NCBI GenBank assembly: GCA_964598225.1
Contig: CAZRBG010000002.1
Coordinates: 62,001-126,000, forward strand
Length of the DNA: 64,000 bases
DNA from: SG8-4 sp964598225
GTDB taxonomy: Bacteria; Planctomycetota; Phycisphaerae; Sedimentisphaerales; Anaerobacaceae
Direction of reading: 5' to 3'
Shown: positions 23,982 to 33,102 of the stretch, one piece after another
Layout of the letters: the number at the start of each line of letters is the position of its first letter
Position numbering within the stretch: position 1 is the first letter of the stretch
Notes under the pieces: generated by a model
The model's database searches: none
What the model was told of the DNA's origin: nothing
Seen by the model: only the letters and a program-made list of their open reading frames with translations
Translations under genes and position numbers: made by a program

Positions 23982-25373
23982 TTACCATTTTCCACTCTTT
24001 CTGGCTTCCGCCTTGGGCAGAGTTTCGAGGTCTTTTGTGTATTTCTGCAGTTCCTCTTCCGGCAGCTCGTAATCGGTAAGCTTGCCGGAGAGATATGCAT
24101 CGTAACCCGTAAGGTCCATCAGGCCGTGTCCGCTGTAGTTGAACAGGATCACCTTTTCCGTGCCTTCTTCTTTTGCCTTCTTTGCTTCGTCAATAACCGC
24201 AGCAAGCGCCTGGCTGGTTTCGGGCGCAGGGATGAATCCTTCAGTTCTGGACCAGGTCACCGCGGCTTCGTACGACTGCAACTGATGGTAGGCTCTCGGC
24301 TCCATCAAGCCTTCGACGATTGACTGGCAAACAAGCGGCGCCATGCCGTGATAGCGCAGCCCGCCGGCATGGATTGGAGGCGGCACGAAGGCGTGTCCGA
24401 GCGTATACATAGCCAGCAGCGGGGTCGTGCATGCGGTGTCACCGAAATCGTAAGCAAAAGGCGCCCGCGTCATAGTCGGGCACGCCGTCGGCTCTACCGG
24501 CATGACCTTGATATCGGCGCCGTTGATTTTATCGGCTATGAACGGGAAGGATAAACCCGCAAAATTGCTGCCGCCGCCTGCGCAGCCTATTACTATGTCC
24601 GGCTGTTTCACCCCGGCGATTTCGAGCTGTTTCTTCGCCTCGAGGCCGATGATTGTCTGGTGCAGCATCACGTGGTTAAGGACACTGCCGAGCGAATAGC
24701 GGGTCTTGCCCGACTGATCTGTCACCGCCTGTTCGATGGCCTCGCTGATTGCAATTCCCAGACTGCCCGGTGTGTCCGGCATCTCCTCGAGCACTTTTCT
24801 TCCGGCGTTGGTTTCGCTGCTTGGACTGGCTACACAGTTAGCTCCCCATGTTGTCATCATCATTTTTCTAAACGGCTTCTGATCGAAGCTGATGCGCACC
24901 ATAAAGACTTTACACTCGAGCCCGACCAGTTGACAGGCAAAGGCCAGAGCGCTGCCCCACTGCCCGGCGCCGGTCTCCGTGGTCAGTCTTTCGATGCCGA
25001 ACTGCTTGTTATACCAGGCCTGGACCACGGCGGTGTTCGGCTTGTGGCTTCCGGGCGGGCTGACACTTTCGTCTTTGTAATAGATGCGCGCCGGCGTATC
25101 GAGGTGCTTCTCCAGATAAACCGCCCGGCGCAGCGGCGCCGGGCGCCAGCGGTACAGGATGTCCAGAATCTCATCGGGGATATCTATCCACCTGTCGGTG
25201 CTGACCTCCTGCTCGATCAGATTCATTGGAAATACCGGCGCCAGCATATCCGGCGAAACGGGATTGCCGTCCGGGCCCAGCGGCGGCAGCATTGGGGTGG
25301 GCAGATCGGCCGCCAGGTTGTACCATTGCCGGGGGATATCACTCTCGTTCAGCGGTATCTTGATTGACTCCAT
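23982..25373 (-). CDS. trpB: Tryptophan synthase beta chain-like protein, TrpB2 type
   Basis: A 463-residue PLP enzyme. The substrate-PLP lysine is in PGSHKPNTAVVQAW, the glutamate/indole strand in TTETGAGQWGSALAFAC and the phosphate loop in GCAGGGSNFAGL. The long N-terminal extension (PRQWYNLAADLPTPMLPPLGP) and the length mark the TrpB2 subgroup rather than TrpB1 (about 400). No trpA or other trp gene is adjacent. TrpB2 proteins can act without TrpA as indole-salvaging or serine-deaminating enzymes. AGGAGAAAGG precedes the ATG. The tryptophanyl-tRNA synthetase gene lies 1.1 kb away on the other strand. Confidence 0.9.
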   Translation of the reverse strand: MESIKIPLNESDIPRQWYNLAADLPTPMLPPLGPDGNPVSPDMLAPVFPMNLIEQEVSTDRWIDIPDEILDILYRWRPAPLRRAVYLEKHLDTPARIYYKDESVSPPGSHKPNTAVVQAWYNKQFGIERLTTETGAGQWGSALAFACQLVGLECKVFMVRISFDQKPFRKMMMTTWGANCVASPSSETNAGRKVLEEMPDTPGSLGIAISEAIEQAVTDQSGKTRYSLGSVLNHVMLHQTIIGLEAKKQLEIAGVKQPDIVIGCAGGGSNFAGLSFPFIADKINGADIKVMPVEPTACPTMTRAPFAYDFGDTACTTPLLAMYTLGHAFVPPPIHAGGLRYHGMAPLVCQSIVEGLMEPRAYHQLQSYEAAVTWSRTEGFIPAPETSQALAAVIDEAKKAKEEGTEKVILFNYSGHGLMDLTGYDAYLSGKLTDYELPEEELQKYTKDLETLPKAEARKSGKW

Positions 25374-25649
25374 TACCTTTCTCCTAAAAGAGTTGCCTTT
25401 TGAGTTTATTTGCTATCCGGAGCAGAAATTCAGCAAATCTGAATCTGCCGAATATTAACGGACACCTTCGTCAAGGTCAAACAAAATTAAAATAATGATA
25501 TTGGGCCGATTCATACGTTATTTGCGAGCGCCTCAGTTAAGGACCGAAGTGGCGTGAAGATTCGGCGCGGCAATACGGCCGGGGGACTGTCCCGGCGGCA
25601 GGGACTTTTTCGGGGCGGGTTATTTTTTTGCCCTGAGGGCGAAAAATAT
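25374..25649. other. Divergent intergenic region with GC-rich hairpins
   Basis: No gene is supported. It holds the 5' side of trpB2, an AT-rich stretch (25480-25500) and two hairpins, CCGGG-ggactgt-CCCGG near 25588-25604 and a GCCC/GGGC hairpin near 25630-25640. These are probably dispersed repeats. Confidence 0.4.
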
Positions 25650-25678
25650 TTGATCCATATTGTGTCACTCGTTAGAAT
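25650..25678 (+). promoter_or_regulatory. Predicted promoter of the small HTH protein gene
   Basis: TTGATC (25650-25655), 17-bp spacer, TAGAAT (25673-25678), about 55 nt before the ATG at 25733. Confidence 0.45.
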
Positions 25679-25732
25679 ATATAAAGTTGTCATACAGGCC
25701 GTTTTATAGTTAGTGCGAAAGGGAGGCACGAC

Positions 25733-25933
25733 ATGGCAAAGAAAAGGAAGAAACTAACAAAAGGTTTGTGGACCAAGAGCGACATAAGCACGCTCAAGAA
25801 GCTCTTTCCGAGCAATCCCACGGCTGAGGTTGCCGGAAAACTCGGAAGGCCGACGGATGCAGTGAAAAAGAAGGCGTCCAGAATGGGACTTCGTAAGACC
25901 AAGAAGTACATGAAGTCGCTCGGCAGAGCATGA
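25733..25933 (+). CDS. Small basic SANT/Myb-like helix-turn-helix protein
   Basis: A 66-residue, Lys-rich protein (MAKKRKKLTKGLWTKSDIST ...). The centre reads LWTKSDISTLKKLFP then NPTAEVAGKLGRPTDAVKKKA and ends RMGLRKT. The W-(x)-x-x-(D/E)-x-x-x-L-x-x-L-(x)-P pattern, then A-x-x-L-x-R-(x)-x-x-(A/V)-x-x-(K/R), is a SANT/Myb-like DNA-binding helix-turn-helix, known for example in phage and planctomycete small proteins. It may bind DNA as a regulator or nucleoid protein. GGGAGG lies 7-8 nt upstream, so it is well translated. It has its own promoter. Confidence 0.72.
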   Translation: MAKKRKKLTKGLWTKSDISTLKKLFPSNPTAEVAGKLGRPTDAVKKKASRMGLRKTKKYMKSLGRA

Positions 25934-26122
25934 GTCATCAGACTCGGCCGGGCCATTCGGTGGTGACCCGGCACATCATTGGGGTGGATAACGGCATCTT
26001 TGCGCTCTCGGCCGCAATAAGAGTAAAACAGTGTCCGCAGTGAGATAAAAGCCGCGGGGGTGTGTTTATTTGTGCGCACATTGATCCGGGTTCCGACACG
26101 GATATTGTATGTCCTTTTTAAC

Positions 26123-26419
26123 ACTACAACGCCACTTCAAGTTCGTCGAAAAACATAGTCCGTTGTTGTATAAGAAGTCATGATAACTTTGCGGACTGCC
26201 GACAATTGAACCGGCCATAAGAGAACTTTGGCGAATCTGAAATTGCGTTTTTCGCTTTGGAGCTGCCAGCAGCCTTGGGGACCCATTCCGCCATGGATAG
26301 ACCATTGGCCGCCGAGAGCGGGCGCGAGAAAGCCTTTTACCTGCTGGCAGCCTCAAAGCGATAAACGCATTTGGTGCACACGCAGAAGCACGCCACTGGT
26401 ATACAACTGGCGTTGTAGT
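26123..26419. repeat. 297-bp element with short terminal inverted repeats and a long internal stem
   Basis: A perfect 12-bp inverted repeat (ACTACAACGCCA 26123-26134, TGGCGTTGTAGT 26408-26419) brackets the gap before trpS. Inside it lies a 28-nt stem, 26245-26272 against 26341-26368, with only two mismatches and one G-U pair and a 68-nt interior that can form a smaller CCATGG/CCATTGG-like hairpin. This could be a MITE or a structured RNA. No open frame inside is convincing and no target duplication is obvious. Confidence 0.55.
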
Positions 26420-26428
26420 AGTAAATCC

Positions 26429-26457
26429 TTGACATTCGCGGCCGCCGGAGTTATTGT
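26429..26457 (+). promoter_or_regulatory. Predicted promoter of trpS-scpA
   Basis: TTGACA (26429-26434), 17-bp spacer, TATTGT (26452-26457), giving about a 70-nt leader before the TTG start at 26535. Confidence 0.55.
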
Positions 26458-26534
26458 CAGGGCGATTCGATTATGTGTTTTATATCCGGTTTTTTGTCTC
26501 AAGAACCAAACTTAACGAGTGTAAGGAGTACGCC

Positions 26535-27500
26535 TTGAGGGTACTTTCGGGCATACAGCCATCCGGCAAGCTTCATATAGGCAACTATTACGGCGCCATG
26601 CGCCAGCATCTCAGCCTGCAGAACGAGCACAACTGCTTTTACTTCATCGCCGATTACCACGCGCTTACCAGCAATCCACCTCCCGACGAAATTGCCGGCC
26701 ACACCCTTGACGTTGCGATGGATTATATAGCTCTGGGTCTCGATACGGAAAAGACGGTCTTCTGGCGTCAGTCGGACAGGCCGGAAGTGACCGAGCTTAC
26801 CTGGCTTCTGTCCTGCGTAACTCCGACGGGACTGCTGCAACGATGCACGAGCTATAAGGATAAAATTGCCCAGGGCCTCAGTCCCAACCACGGTCTTTTT
26901 GCGTATCCGGTCCTCCAGGCGGCAGACATCTTGATTTACGACAGCGACATAGTTCCCGTCGGTGCCGATCAGAAGCAGCATATAGAGGTTACCCGCGACG
27001 TGGCGCTTCGTTTCAACAACACGTACGGTGAAGTATTTACAATACCGCAAGAGCACATCATTGAATCCGTTGCGGTTGTTCCGGGTGTTGACGGCCGGAA
27101 AATGAGCAAGAGCTATGGCAATACGATTGGAATATTCGAGCCGGAAAACAGCATAAAAAAGAAGATTATGAGAATCGTTACAGATTCGACTCCGGTCGAG
27201 GAGCCCAAGGATCCCGACAAGTGCAACGTATTTGCGCTCCTGAAGCTCGTCGCCTCGCCCGAGGAACTCGGCGAGTGGGACAGCAAGTACCGCAATGGCG
27301 GCATGGGCTACGGCCAGACCAAGAAACGCCTCGCCGAGCTGGTGATAGAATATTTCCAGCCGTACCGGCAAAAGAGGGCTGAGCTTGAGTCCAATATCGA
27401 TTATGTAAAAAAGGTTCTAACCGATGGCGCCGAGCGGGCCGGAGCCGTGGCCGGAAAGACGCTCGAGAATGCCCGGCGGGCCGTAGGGCTGAGAAGGTAA
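26535..27500 (+). CDS. trpS: Tryptophanyl-tRNA synthetase
   Basis: Start is TTG at 26535, preceded by AAGGAG at 7 nt spacing, giving 321 residues that begin at the conserved LRVLSGIQPSGKLHIGNYYGA. The class I motifs are present: the HIGH-like LHIGN and the KMSKS loop in VDGRKMSKSYGN. ADILIYDSDIVPVGADQKQHIE is the tryptophan-pocket region, and the normal bacterial length is 320-340. It charges tRNA-Trp in the cytoplasm. It is followed after 2 nt by scpA, so they form one transcript from the promoter at 26429. Confidence 0.97.
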   Translation: MRVLSGIQPSGKLHIGNYYGAMRQHLSLQNEHNCFYFIADYHALTSNPPPDEIAGHTLDVAMDYIALGLDTEKTVFWRQSDRPEVTELTWLLSCVTPTGLLQRCTSYKDKIAQGLSPNHGLFAYPVLQAADILIYDSDIVPVGADQKQHIEVTRDVALRFNNTYGEVFTIPQEHIIESVAVVPGVDGRKMSKSYGNTIGIFEPENSIKKKIMRIVTDSTPVEEPKDPDKCNVFALLKLVASPEELGEWDSKYRNGGMGYGQTKKRLAELVIEYFQPYRQKRAELESNIDYVKKVLTDGAERAGAVAGKTLENARRAVGLRR

Positions 27501-27502
27501 TT

Positions 27503-28495
27503 ATGGCTGATTATCGCGTAGATCTCGATGTTTTCGCAGGTCCTCTGGATTTGCTGTTGTACCTTGTTCGCAAGGAAGAGGTGGACATCTACGACATCCC
27601 CATTGCCAAGATCACCGATCAGTACATCCGTTATATAGAAATGCTCAAGAGCCTGGACATCGACCTTGCGGGCGATTTTCTGGTGATGGCGGCGACCCTG
27701 ATGCAGATAAAATCCGCAATGCTGCTGCCAAAGGCCGAGCCGGATCGGCTCGACGAAGACGATCTGACCGATCCGCGTAAGGAGCTTATCCGACAGCTTC
27801 TCGAATACAAGAAGTTCAAAGACGCAGCAAATCTTTTGAATGCCGCCGCGAGCGAACAGAAGGAGCGACACCCGAGGCCCGACACAATCGTGCAAAACCT
27901 CAGGAACGACACCGAGCCCGAAGTCGACATCGAACAGGTAAGCGTCTGGGACCTGCTCGAAGCCTTCGATCTGGTGTGCAAGTCTATCGGCAAAGTTGGC
28001 GACATGAGCCGGATCAAGGACGATACGCCCATCGACCTGTATCAGATCGAGATTCTGCATCGCCTGCAAACCGACGGACCGACAACGTTCGAGCGCATCT
28101 TCGAGTCGCGAACCAATCGTGCGGTAATGATAGGTCTCTTTTTGGCTCTGTTGGAGTTAATAAGGGAGAAACTGATATGGGCCGAGCAGTCCGCCGAATC
28201 GGCGATCTTTCTGCGAGCCCTTACCGAAGAATCTGCCGAGCAGGCGGTTCAAAAAGCCACTCTTGCCACCGAAGGCGACCGCGAAGAACGTGAGACTCAG
28301 CCGTCCATTCCAATTGCAGAACTACCCGAAAAGAGCGCTGCTCAGGTCGAATTTGAGACCGATAAGTCACGGGAGCAAGAGGCCATCACCATTACCGAAT
28401 TGCCTCCTGAGGAAAACTCCGCGATTTCATCTCAACATCAAGATGAACATTCGGCCGAGAGCCCTGAAGAATCCGAACATCACGCCACAGGATAG
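27503..28495 (+). CDS. scpA: Segregation and condensation protein A (kleisin)
   Basis: 330 residues. The N-terminal kleisin part is unmistakable: VDLDVFAGPLDLLLYLVRKEEVDIYDIPI, DFLVMAATLMQIKSAMLLP, LIRQLLEYKKFKDAA. The C-terminal winged helix (about 165-235) follows with FLALLELIREKLIWAEQ. ScpA bridges the SMC heads with ScpB in chromosome condensation. After about residue 245 there is an acidic, low-complexity tail of some 85 residues (many E, S, Q) not found in short ScpA proteins of about 250, presumably disordered. scpB is not in the window. AAGG at 6 nt serves as ribosome site. Confidence 0.93.
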   Translation: MADYRVDLDVFAGPLDLLLYLVRKEEVDIYDIPIAKITDQYIRYIEMLKSLDIDLAGDFLVMAATLMQIKSAMLLPKAEPDRLDEDDLTDPRKELIRQLLEYKKFKDAANLLNAAASEQKERHPRPDTIVQNLRNDTEPEVDIEQVSVWDLLEAFDLVCKSIGKVGDMSRIKDDTPIDLYQIEILHRLQTDGPTTFERIFESRTNRAVMIGLFLALLELIREKLIWAEQSAESAIFLRALTEESAEQAVQKATLATEGDREERETQPSIPIAELPEKSAAQVEFETDKSREQEAITITELPPEENSAISSQHQDEHSAESPEESEHHATG

Positions 28496-28526
28496 CCACA
28501 CAAATCCCTCCTAAACAGTCAATTAT

Positions 28527-28554
28527 TTGCTTTTGCTCCTTTCTGCAGTATACT
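28527..28554 (+). promoter_or_regulatory. Predicted promoter of the pilin-like gene cluster
   Basis: TTGCTT (28527-28532), 16-bp spacer, TATACT (28549-28554). It leaves a leader of about 230 nt before the first pilin gene. I recognise no riboswitch in it. Confidence 0.4.
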
Positions 28555-28790
28555 TTAAATGCCGGAGTGCAAGAAAGCAGATACAAGCTGAATATCTGTA
28601 ATTCCATAATGCCATTGCGCTGCGCGGGGTGGAAACGCCTGATTTTAGTGCTTAATCTCCCTAGGCTTTGTGTCGATTATACGGTATACAGGCCGGGCGG
28701 CGCTTATATCTTTACGTCAATTCCGGGCTGGAGACATCCCTCGGAGATATTAAGGACACCTTAAAATCCAGGTAGCATAGAGGCCGAAAA

Positions 28791-29315
28791 ATGATTGCAC
28801 GAAAACATAAAAGCAAAGCGAGCCGGGGCGTAACATTAGTGGGCACGCTGGTGGCGGCTGTGGTGCTGTTGATAGCACTTATCGGAACATCAACGTTCAG
28901 GTACGCTGCCGCGCTGGATGGCAGAAGAGCCGATGCTCAAATAACCGCAGCAAGGATCGCGTTGCTTCTCTGTGAGAGCTGGCGCGGTCTCTACGGCGAT
29001 GAAGGGCACGATCCGATACAACTTGCCAACGGAGATTTTGAGGTCAAGGCAAGCACCTGGGACGGCCATGTTACCCCCGAAGGTTATACTCTGTTGGGTA
29101 ACTATGAAATCGTGACGGACAGCACCGATTCGGATAGTTTCGACTACTACGCGACCATGTCCTGGCAAGACATAGAATCCGGGTTGAGGGCACTAAATGT
29201 AAATGTCGCCTGGGCACAAAGAAGCGAGAGCGAAGAAGGCGCCAAGAACGTAGATAAATCATACGTACTGACGGTCTACACAGAAACCGATCCAGTGACC
29301 GAAGAAGATGACTAG
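28791..29315 (+). CDS. Type IV pilin-like protein with atypical +5 residue
   Basis: 174 residues with a short basic leader (MIARKHKSKASRG), then a prepilin cleavage-type motif G/VTLVG and the hydrophobic helix TLVAAVVLLIALIGTSTF. Position +5 of the mature protein, normally Glu, is Gly, as in some minor pseudopilins (GspK-like) but unusual for others. The rest is an acidic globular domain without cysteine pairs (one Cys). First of four pilus-type genes (28791-32927), so it likely forms part of a minor-pilin tip complex, like PilV/PilW/PilX. Function is inferred from context. Confidence 0.65.
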   Translation: MIARKHKSKASRGVTLVGTLVAAVVLLIALIGTSTFRYAAALDGRRADAQITAARIALLLCESWRGLYGDEGHDPIQLANGDFEVKASTWDGHVTPEGYTLLGNYEIVTDSTDSDSFDYYATMSWQDIESGLRALNVNVAWAQRSESEEGAKNVDKSYVLTVYTETDPVTEEDD

Positions 29316-29378
29316 GGTGCCGGCGAGGGCGAAGATGATGAGGATAGAGGAGGAGGCAGAGGACACCGGGGGTCGAGC

Positions 29379-29906
29379 ATGACAAAGAGGATCAAGATGA
29401 CTAACAAAGAACAGAGAGCGCCCCACGGCTTTACGCTTGTGGAGCTTATGATAACGACTGTCGTAATGGCTATCGTCGGGTTTGCAATCGGCGTTGTCAT
29501 TGTCGATGCCCAAACCGGCTGGAACGTGACGTACGAGCGCATCAACTCCGACATCGTCAGCGATGGTTACGTCGCACAGAATAAGTTCGATTCGATAATT
29601 CGCAGTGCGAGCAGTGAAAACGGGATTCTGATCGGCGATGGTGATTGGGTCGAGGTTTATTGTTACGCTTCGGACGCCTCGTCCGGCGTCGATCGTTACT
29701 GGCGCTTTTATGTATTAGACGGAGACCTTAATGCCGAGTACGGACGACTGGATCCCAAGTCGACTCTAAGAACCGAAACTGTTTGCGAAAACGTCTCCGA
29801 GTGTACCTTTCAGAAGTTTGGCCGGGCTGTCCAAATGACGCTTGTGTTGGATAACGGGACCCTGACGAATACATTCGTCACCTCGGCCGTCACGTATAAC
29901 AAATAG
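29379..29906 (+). CDS. Type IV prepilin-like protein (PilW-like)
   Basis: 175 residues with a classic prepilin motif: HG/FTLVELMITTVVMAIVGFAIG, with Glu at +5. The start may be 29379 (leader of 17 residues, GGGGG upstream) or 29397 (leader of 11 residues, AGAGGA upstream). The globular part has a W-rich segment (VDRYWRFYVLDG) and a Cys pair (TVCENVSECTF), probably a disulphide. Genes for cleavage (PilD) and export (PilB/PilC) are not in the window. It is 63 nt after the first pilin gene. Confidence 0.78.
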   Translation: MTKRIKMTNKEQRAPHGFTLVELMITTVVMAIVGFAIGVVIVDAQTGWNVTYERINSDIVSDGYVAQNKFDSIIRSASSENGILIGDGDWVEVYCYASDASSGVDRYWRFYVLDGDLNAEYGRLDPKSTLRTETVCENVSECTFQKFGRAVQMTLVLDNGTLTNTFVTSAVTYNK

Positions 29907-29940
29907 AATTTCGTTGCAAAGATAGAAGTAGGGGTAAATT

Positions 29941-31128
29941 ATGAAAAAGCTGCTACAGGGTAAAAGAAAAGGCGCCGCCGTACCACTGGCAATGATTGCC
30001 ATCATGATTCTCCTGGCGACGGGAGCAGGACTCCTGAGTCTCGGCGGCACCGCACGCATCTACGCGGTGCGAACCTCCTCGGCCATCGCGGCTCGAACAG
30101 CAGCCGATACTGCGTTGACCAAAGGGCTTCATGAAATCAACGCACTCTTCACTGACGGCCAGCTTGGGGCTGATCTACCAAGCGAGACCGACGTGGAACT
30201 GACGGGCGGTAACGCCAATTACAGCTATACCATAACAAAAGATGGAAGTACGTACACCATCACGGCGACAGGGCAATCAAACGCAGCGCAGCATACTGTT
30301 GAAGCTACTGTGGAGGTTTCTTCGCCTTTTGAATGGGCCATTTTCGCACAAAACGGCTTTGAGTTGAAAAACGGAGCAGTAGTTGACTGGTATAATAACA
30401 GTCCGGGCGATGCACCCATGAAAATCGGCGCAAACAGTACAGATTCAGCGGCCATCGAAATCAAGAACGGCGCCTTCGTGAACGGGGATATTGTTGTCGG
30501 TCCCGATGGTGACCCGGATACGGTCGTTGACGTGGCTTCAGGAGCCGAGATTACAGGAGATATTTATGCAACGAACAGTGCTTTCACGCCGCCTGATGTT
30601 GCAATACCCGAATGGCTCAGTTCATTGCCCTTCAGCGAAGAAATCGACGGCTCGACAACTTTGTACACGTCGGCTAAATACGGGGAAATAGGGCTTGGTA
30701 ACAGCGACGTTTTGACCGTTGCAGAAGATGTCACTATCTACGCCGAGGGAATAGAACTTGGGAACAGCTCGGAGATCGAAATTCTTGAAAATGCGTCGTT
30801 GACGATTTATCTCGACGGCAAGCTCGAGGGGAAAAACTCAAGCGGTTTCAACAACATCTCTCAGGATCCCAAAAAGCTCAAAATTTATGGGACCGATCAG
30901 TGTACGTCCGTCGAGTTCAAAAACAGTTCCGCATTATACGGGACTATTTATACAACAGATGCCTCTGTAGAAATTAAGAATTCCGGTGATATTTACGGGG
31001 CAGTTATATCGAAAAGTATGGAAATGAAAAACGCCGCATCATTCTATTATGATGTGTCACTCCGAACTATAACCGACGTTACAGGAGACCTGGAGATCAA
31101 GCGCTGGAGAGAATACAAAGCTCAATAA
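29941..31128 (+). CDS. PilX-like protein with long beta-rich C-terminal domain (1 of 2)
   Basis: 395 residues. The N-terminus (KGAAVPLAMIAIMILLATGAGLLSLG) is a PilX-like membrane helix with no FTLVE motif. From about residue 130 the protein is a series of short beta strands (AIEIKNGAFVNGDIVVG, GAEITGDIYATNSAF, LTVAEDVTIYAEGIELGNSSEIEI, SSALYGTIYTTDASVEIKNSGDIYGAVIS). They read like a right-handed beta-helix or bactofilin-like shell. I associate this plan with the DUF7305 domain of PilX-type proteins. It is probably part of the pilus assembly or a surface adhesin. The second copy is at 31551. Confidence 0.65.
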   Translation: MKKLLQGKRKGAAVPLAMIAIMILLATGAGLLSLGGTARIYAVRTSSAIAARTAADTALTKGLHEINALFTDGQLGADLPSETDVELTGGNANYSYTITKDGSTYTITATGQSNAAQHTVEATVEVSSPFEWAIFAQNGFELKNGAVVDWYNNSPGDAPMKIGANSTDSAAIEIKNGAFVNGDIVVGPDGDPDTVVDVASGAEITGDIYATNSAFTPPDVAIPEWLSSLPFSEEIDGSTTLYTSAKYGEIGLGNSDVLTVAEDVTIYAEGIELGNSSEIEILENASLTIYLDGKLEGKNSSGFNNISQDPKKLKIYGTDQCTSVEFKNSSALYGTIYTTDASVEIKNSGDIYGAVISKSMEMKNAASFYYDVSLRTITDVTGDLEIKRWREYKAQ

Positions 31129-31550
31129 GAACTTTTGCAGCCTCTAAGTATTATCCAAAAACCTTGGGTAGAAGAATTCAAGATATTTGATGCAATAAAA
31201 AAAGCCCTGGTTGGGGGGGAGAAGATTCTGATCCACAACTTCTCACTATTCAACCAGGACATTACATTCTTCGGCTCGTAGCGGGGCCGGCTTGACATCT
31301 TTTTTTCACACTGATACCGCCAGGGGATAGGGGCGAGGTGTAAAGAAATCGGCCTCCCATAACCGATCCACTTGCTGCTTCCGACTCTGTCAAAATCCAC
31401 GACTGGAATTGTACAGACGGCAGGCACAATTTCCGCGGATCTTTTTTGCTTTTAGGTGTAGATATTCTATTGTTTATATAGGATAACTCCGGTAACAAGA
31501 CTGATTAAGATAACATCGAGCACTACATCCTATCTCTGGGGGGAGAAAAG
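31129..31550. other. Gap inside the pilin cluster with a nested hairpin
   Basis: No gene seen. A nested inverted repeat spans about 31208-31260: CCTGGTTG pairs with CAACCAGG, and inside it GAGAAG pairs with CTTCTC. It could end transcription after the first PilX-like gene, though there is no clear T-run. An AT-rich stretch at 31461-31482 (TATTGTTTATATAGG) may be a promoter for the second gene. Confidence 0.35.
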
Positions 31551-32927
31551 ATGGTAAGGCGACAATCTCGCAAAGGGGCCGTATTAATAATTTCGATGAT
31601 ATTCGTGGTTCTGTTCTCGGCTCTTGGCGTAAGCATTGCCAGCATGTCCGGCACCAACACGCAGCTTGCCTGGAATCAGAAGCAGTTGAGCAGAGCACTA
31701 ACCAATGCGCATTCGGGGCTGGATGTTCTCAGATACCATTTCCAGGACGTTACCATCCCCGCCAGCGTGGCTCCGGAGGACAGGCTGCAGTACGTTGCAA
31801 GCAGCCTCCAGACCAATTTCAATGATGAGGGCATAACCAATATCACCGTTTCTTATGACCCGATCACCCAGACAATCACAATCCCCAGCGTTACTCTCGA
31901 TTCACAATTGAATCAGGATTTTACCGCAACGATAACCTTCGGAGGCGATTACGACACACTGGACCTGACCGTCACCGGAAACAGTAACCAGACAAACAAG
32001 AAGGTTGCCATTAGCTATGCATTCTCCACCATCGGCAATCCCATATTCGACTGGGGCATAGCCACCAAGGGGCCCCTTAATATGCAGGGAAATGTGGATA
32101 TTGACGGCTTTAACGAGAATATCGAGGCCAGCGTCTACATCGAAAGCCTCAACAGTATTTTCGCTCTCGATATGAGCGGAAAGTCCTCGATAGCAGGAAA
32201 GGTCAGCATTGCAAATTCTGCCGCCGTTGTCGATATTGCCAGCAGCAGCTCGGTTCACGGCGAGAGTGGATCGGACGCTCTTGAATACGTAACTGTCGGG
32301 GCCGAAGAGTGCACTTTCCCAACGCCGAATCCGGCCGAATTCGAAAGCTACATACAAAGTACATTCGAGACGGGCGATCCGACGGAGAATGTGACCCTTA
32401 CGAATACCGAAATCCCCGCTAACACCAACCCTTCATTTTCGGGGCACGCGATCGTAAGGGGCGTCATGTATGTCCGAGCGCCCAATACCGTCAGTTTCAC
32501 GGGCAATGCCGAGGTTCATGGTTTGATCCTGGCTGAGGGAGATTGGGAGAATCCCGACGATAGCTGCTATCTGGATTTCGGCGGGACGGTGGACAGCTAT
32601 GATGCATCCACGCTGCCGCAGGAAGAGTTCGGCTCGCTCCTCGAACATACCGGCACATTCATCCTGGCGCCCGGATTCAGCACTAACTTCCGCGGTGATT
32701 TCGGCGTAGTCAACGGGGTCATCGCCGCCAGCGGCATCGAATTCCACGGTAACGCCGGGGGAACTATCAACGGCTCGGTAATAAATTACTCAGATGAAGT
32801 TATGTATCTGGCCGGCAACACCGACCTGGTCTTCAATCGTTCAGGAGTGGAGGAGGTTCCGGCCGGTTTTGAGCCGACGAAGATACTCACTTGTATTACA
32901 GACAGCTACTCGGAACCGTCTGGCTAA
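31551..32927 (+). CDS. PilX-like protein with long beta-rich C-terminal domain (2 of 2)
   Basis: 458 residues. The N-terminal helix is GAVLIISMIFVVLFSALGVSIASMSGTN, typical of PilX/PulK-like anchors. The C-terminal half again runs in short strands (GPLNMQGNVDIDGF, SFSGHAIVRGVMYVRAPNTVSFTGNAEVHGLILAEGDW, FRGDFGVVNGVIAASGIEFHGNAGGTINGSVINY), like its neighbour at 29941. The shared plan suggests duplication. GGGGGGAG about 8 nt upstream gives a strong ribosome site. It closes the pilin-like cluster; the next gene has its own promoter. Confidence 0.68.
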   Translation: MVRRQSRKGAVLIISMIFVVLFSALGVSIASMSGTNTQLAWNQKQLSRALTNAHSGLDVLRYHFQDVTIPASVAPEDRLQYVASSLQTNFNDEGITNITVSYDPITQTITIPSVTLDSQLNQDFTATITFGGDYDTLDLTVTGNSNQTNKKVAISYAFSTIGNPIFDWGIATKGPLNMQGNVDIDGFNENIEASVYIESLNSIFALDMSGKSSIAGKVSIANSAAVVDIASSSSVHGESGSDALEYVTVGAEECTFPTPNPAEFESYIQSTFETGDPTENVTLTNTEIPANTNPSFSGHAIVRGVMYVRAPNTVSFTGNAEVHGLILAEGDWENPDDSCYLDFGGTVDSYDASTLPQEEFGSLLEHTGTFILAPGFSTNFRGDFGVVNGVIAASGIEFHGNAGGTINGSVINYSDEVMYLAGNTDLVFNRSGVEEVPAGFEPTKILTCITDSYSEPSG

Positions 32928-33036
32928 AACGCCGGATTTCCGACTTCGGCCCGATCGACGGCTGTTAGGCGCACCGACCTAAATCACTTCCAAATAACCA
33001 GGAAACCTGCCCCGAAGTTGCGCATATATACATTTC

Positions 33037-33065
33037 TTGACAAGCCCGACTACAGATGCAATAAT
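33037..33065 (+). promoter_or_regulatory. Predicted promoter of nfnAB
   Basis: TTGACA (33037-33042), 17-bp spacer, AATAAT (33060-33065), about 38 nt before the nfnA start at 33103. Confidence 0.6.
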
Positions 33066-33102
33066 GTTGCTGTTGGCAGATAACCTGTATCGAGGTCGAG
33101 AA

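Noticed and set aside
26228..26515. 95-codon frame before trpS
   Set aside because: It runs through the large inverted repeat, has no ribosome site and resembles no protein.
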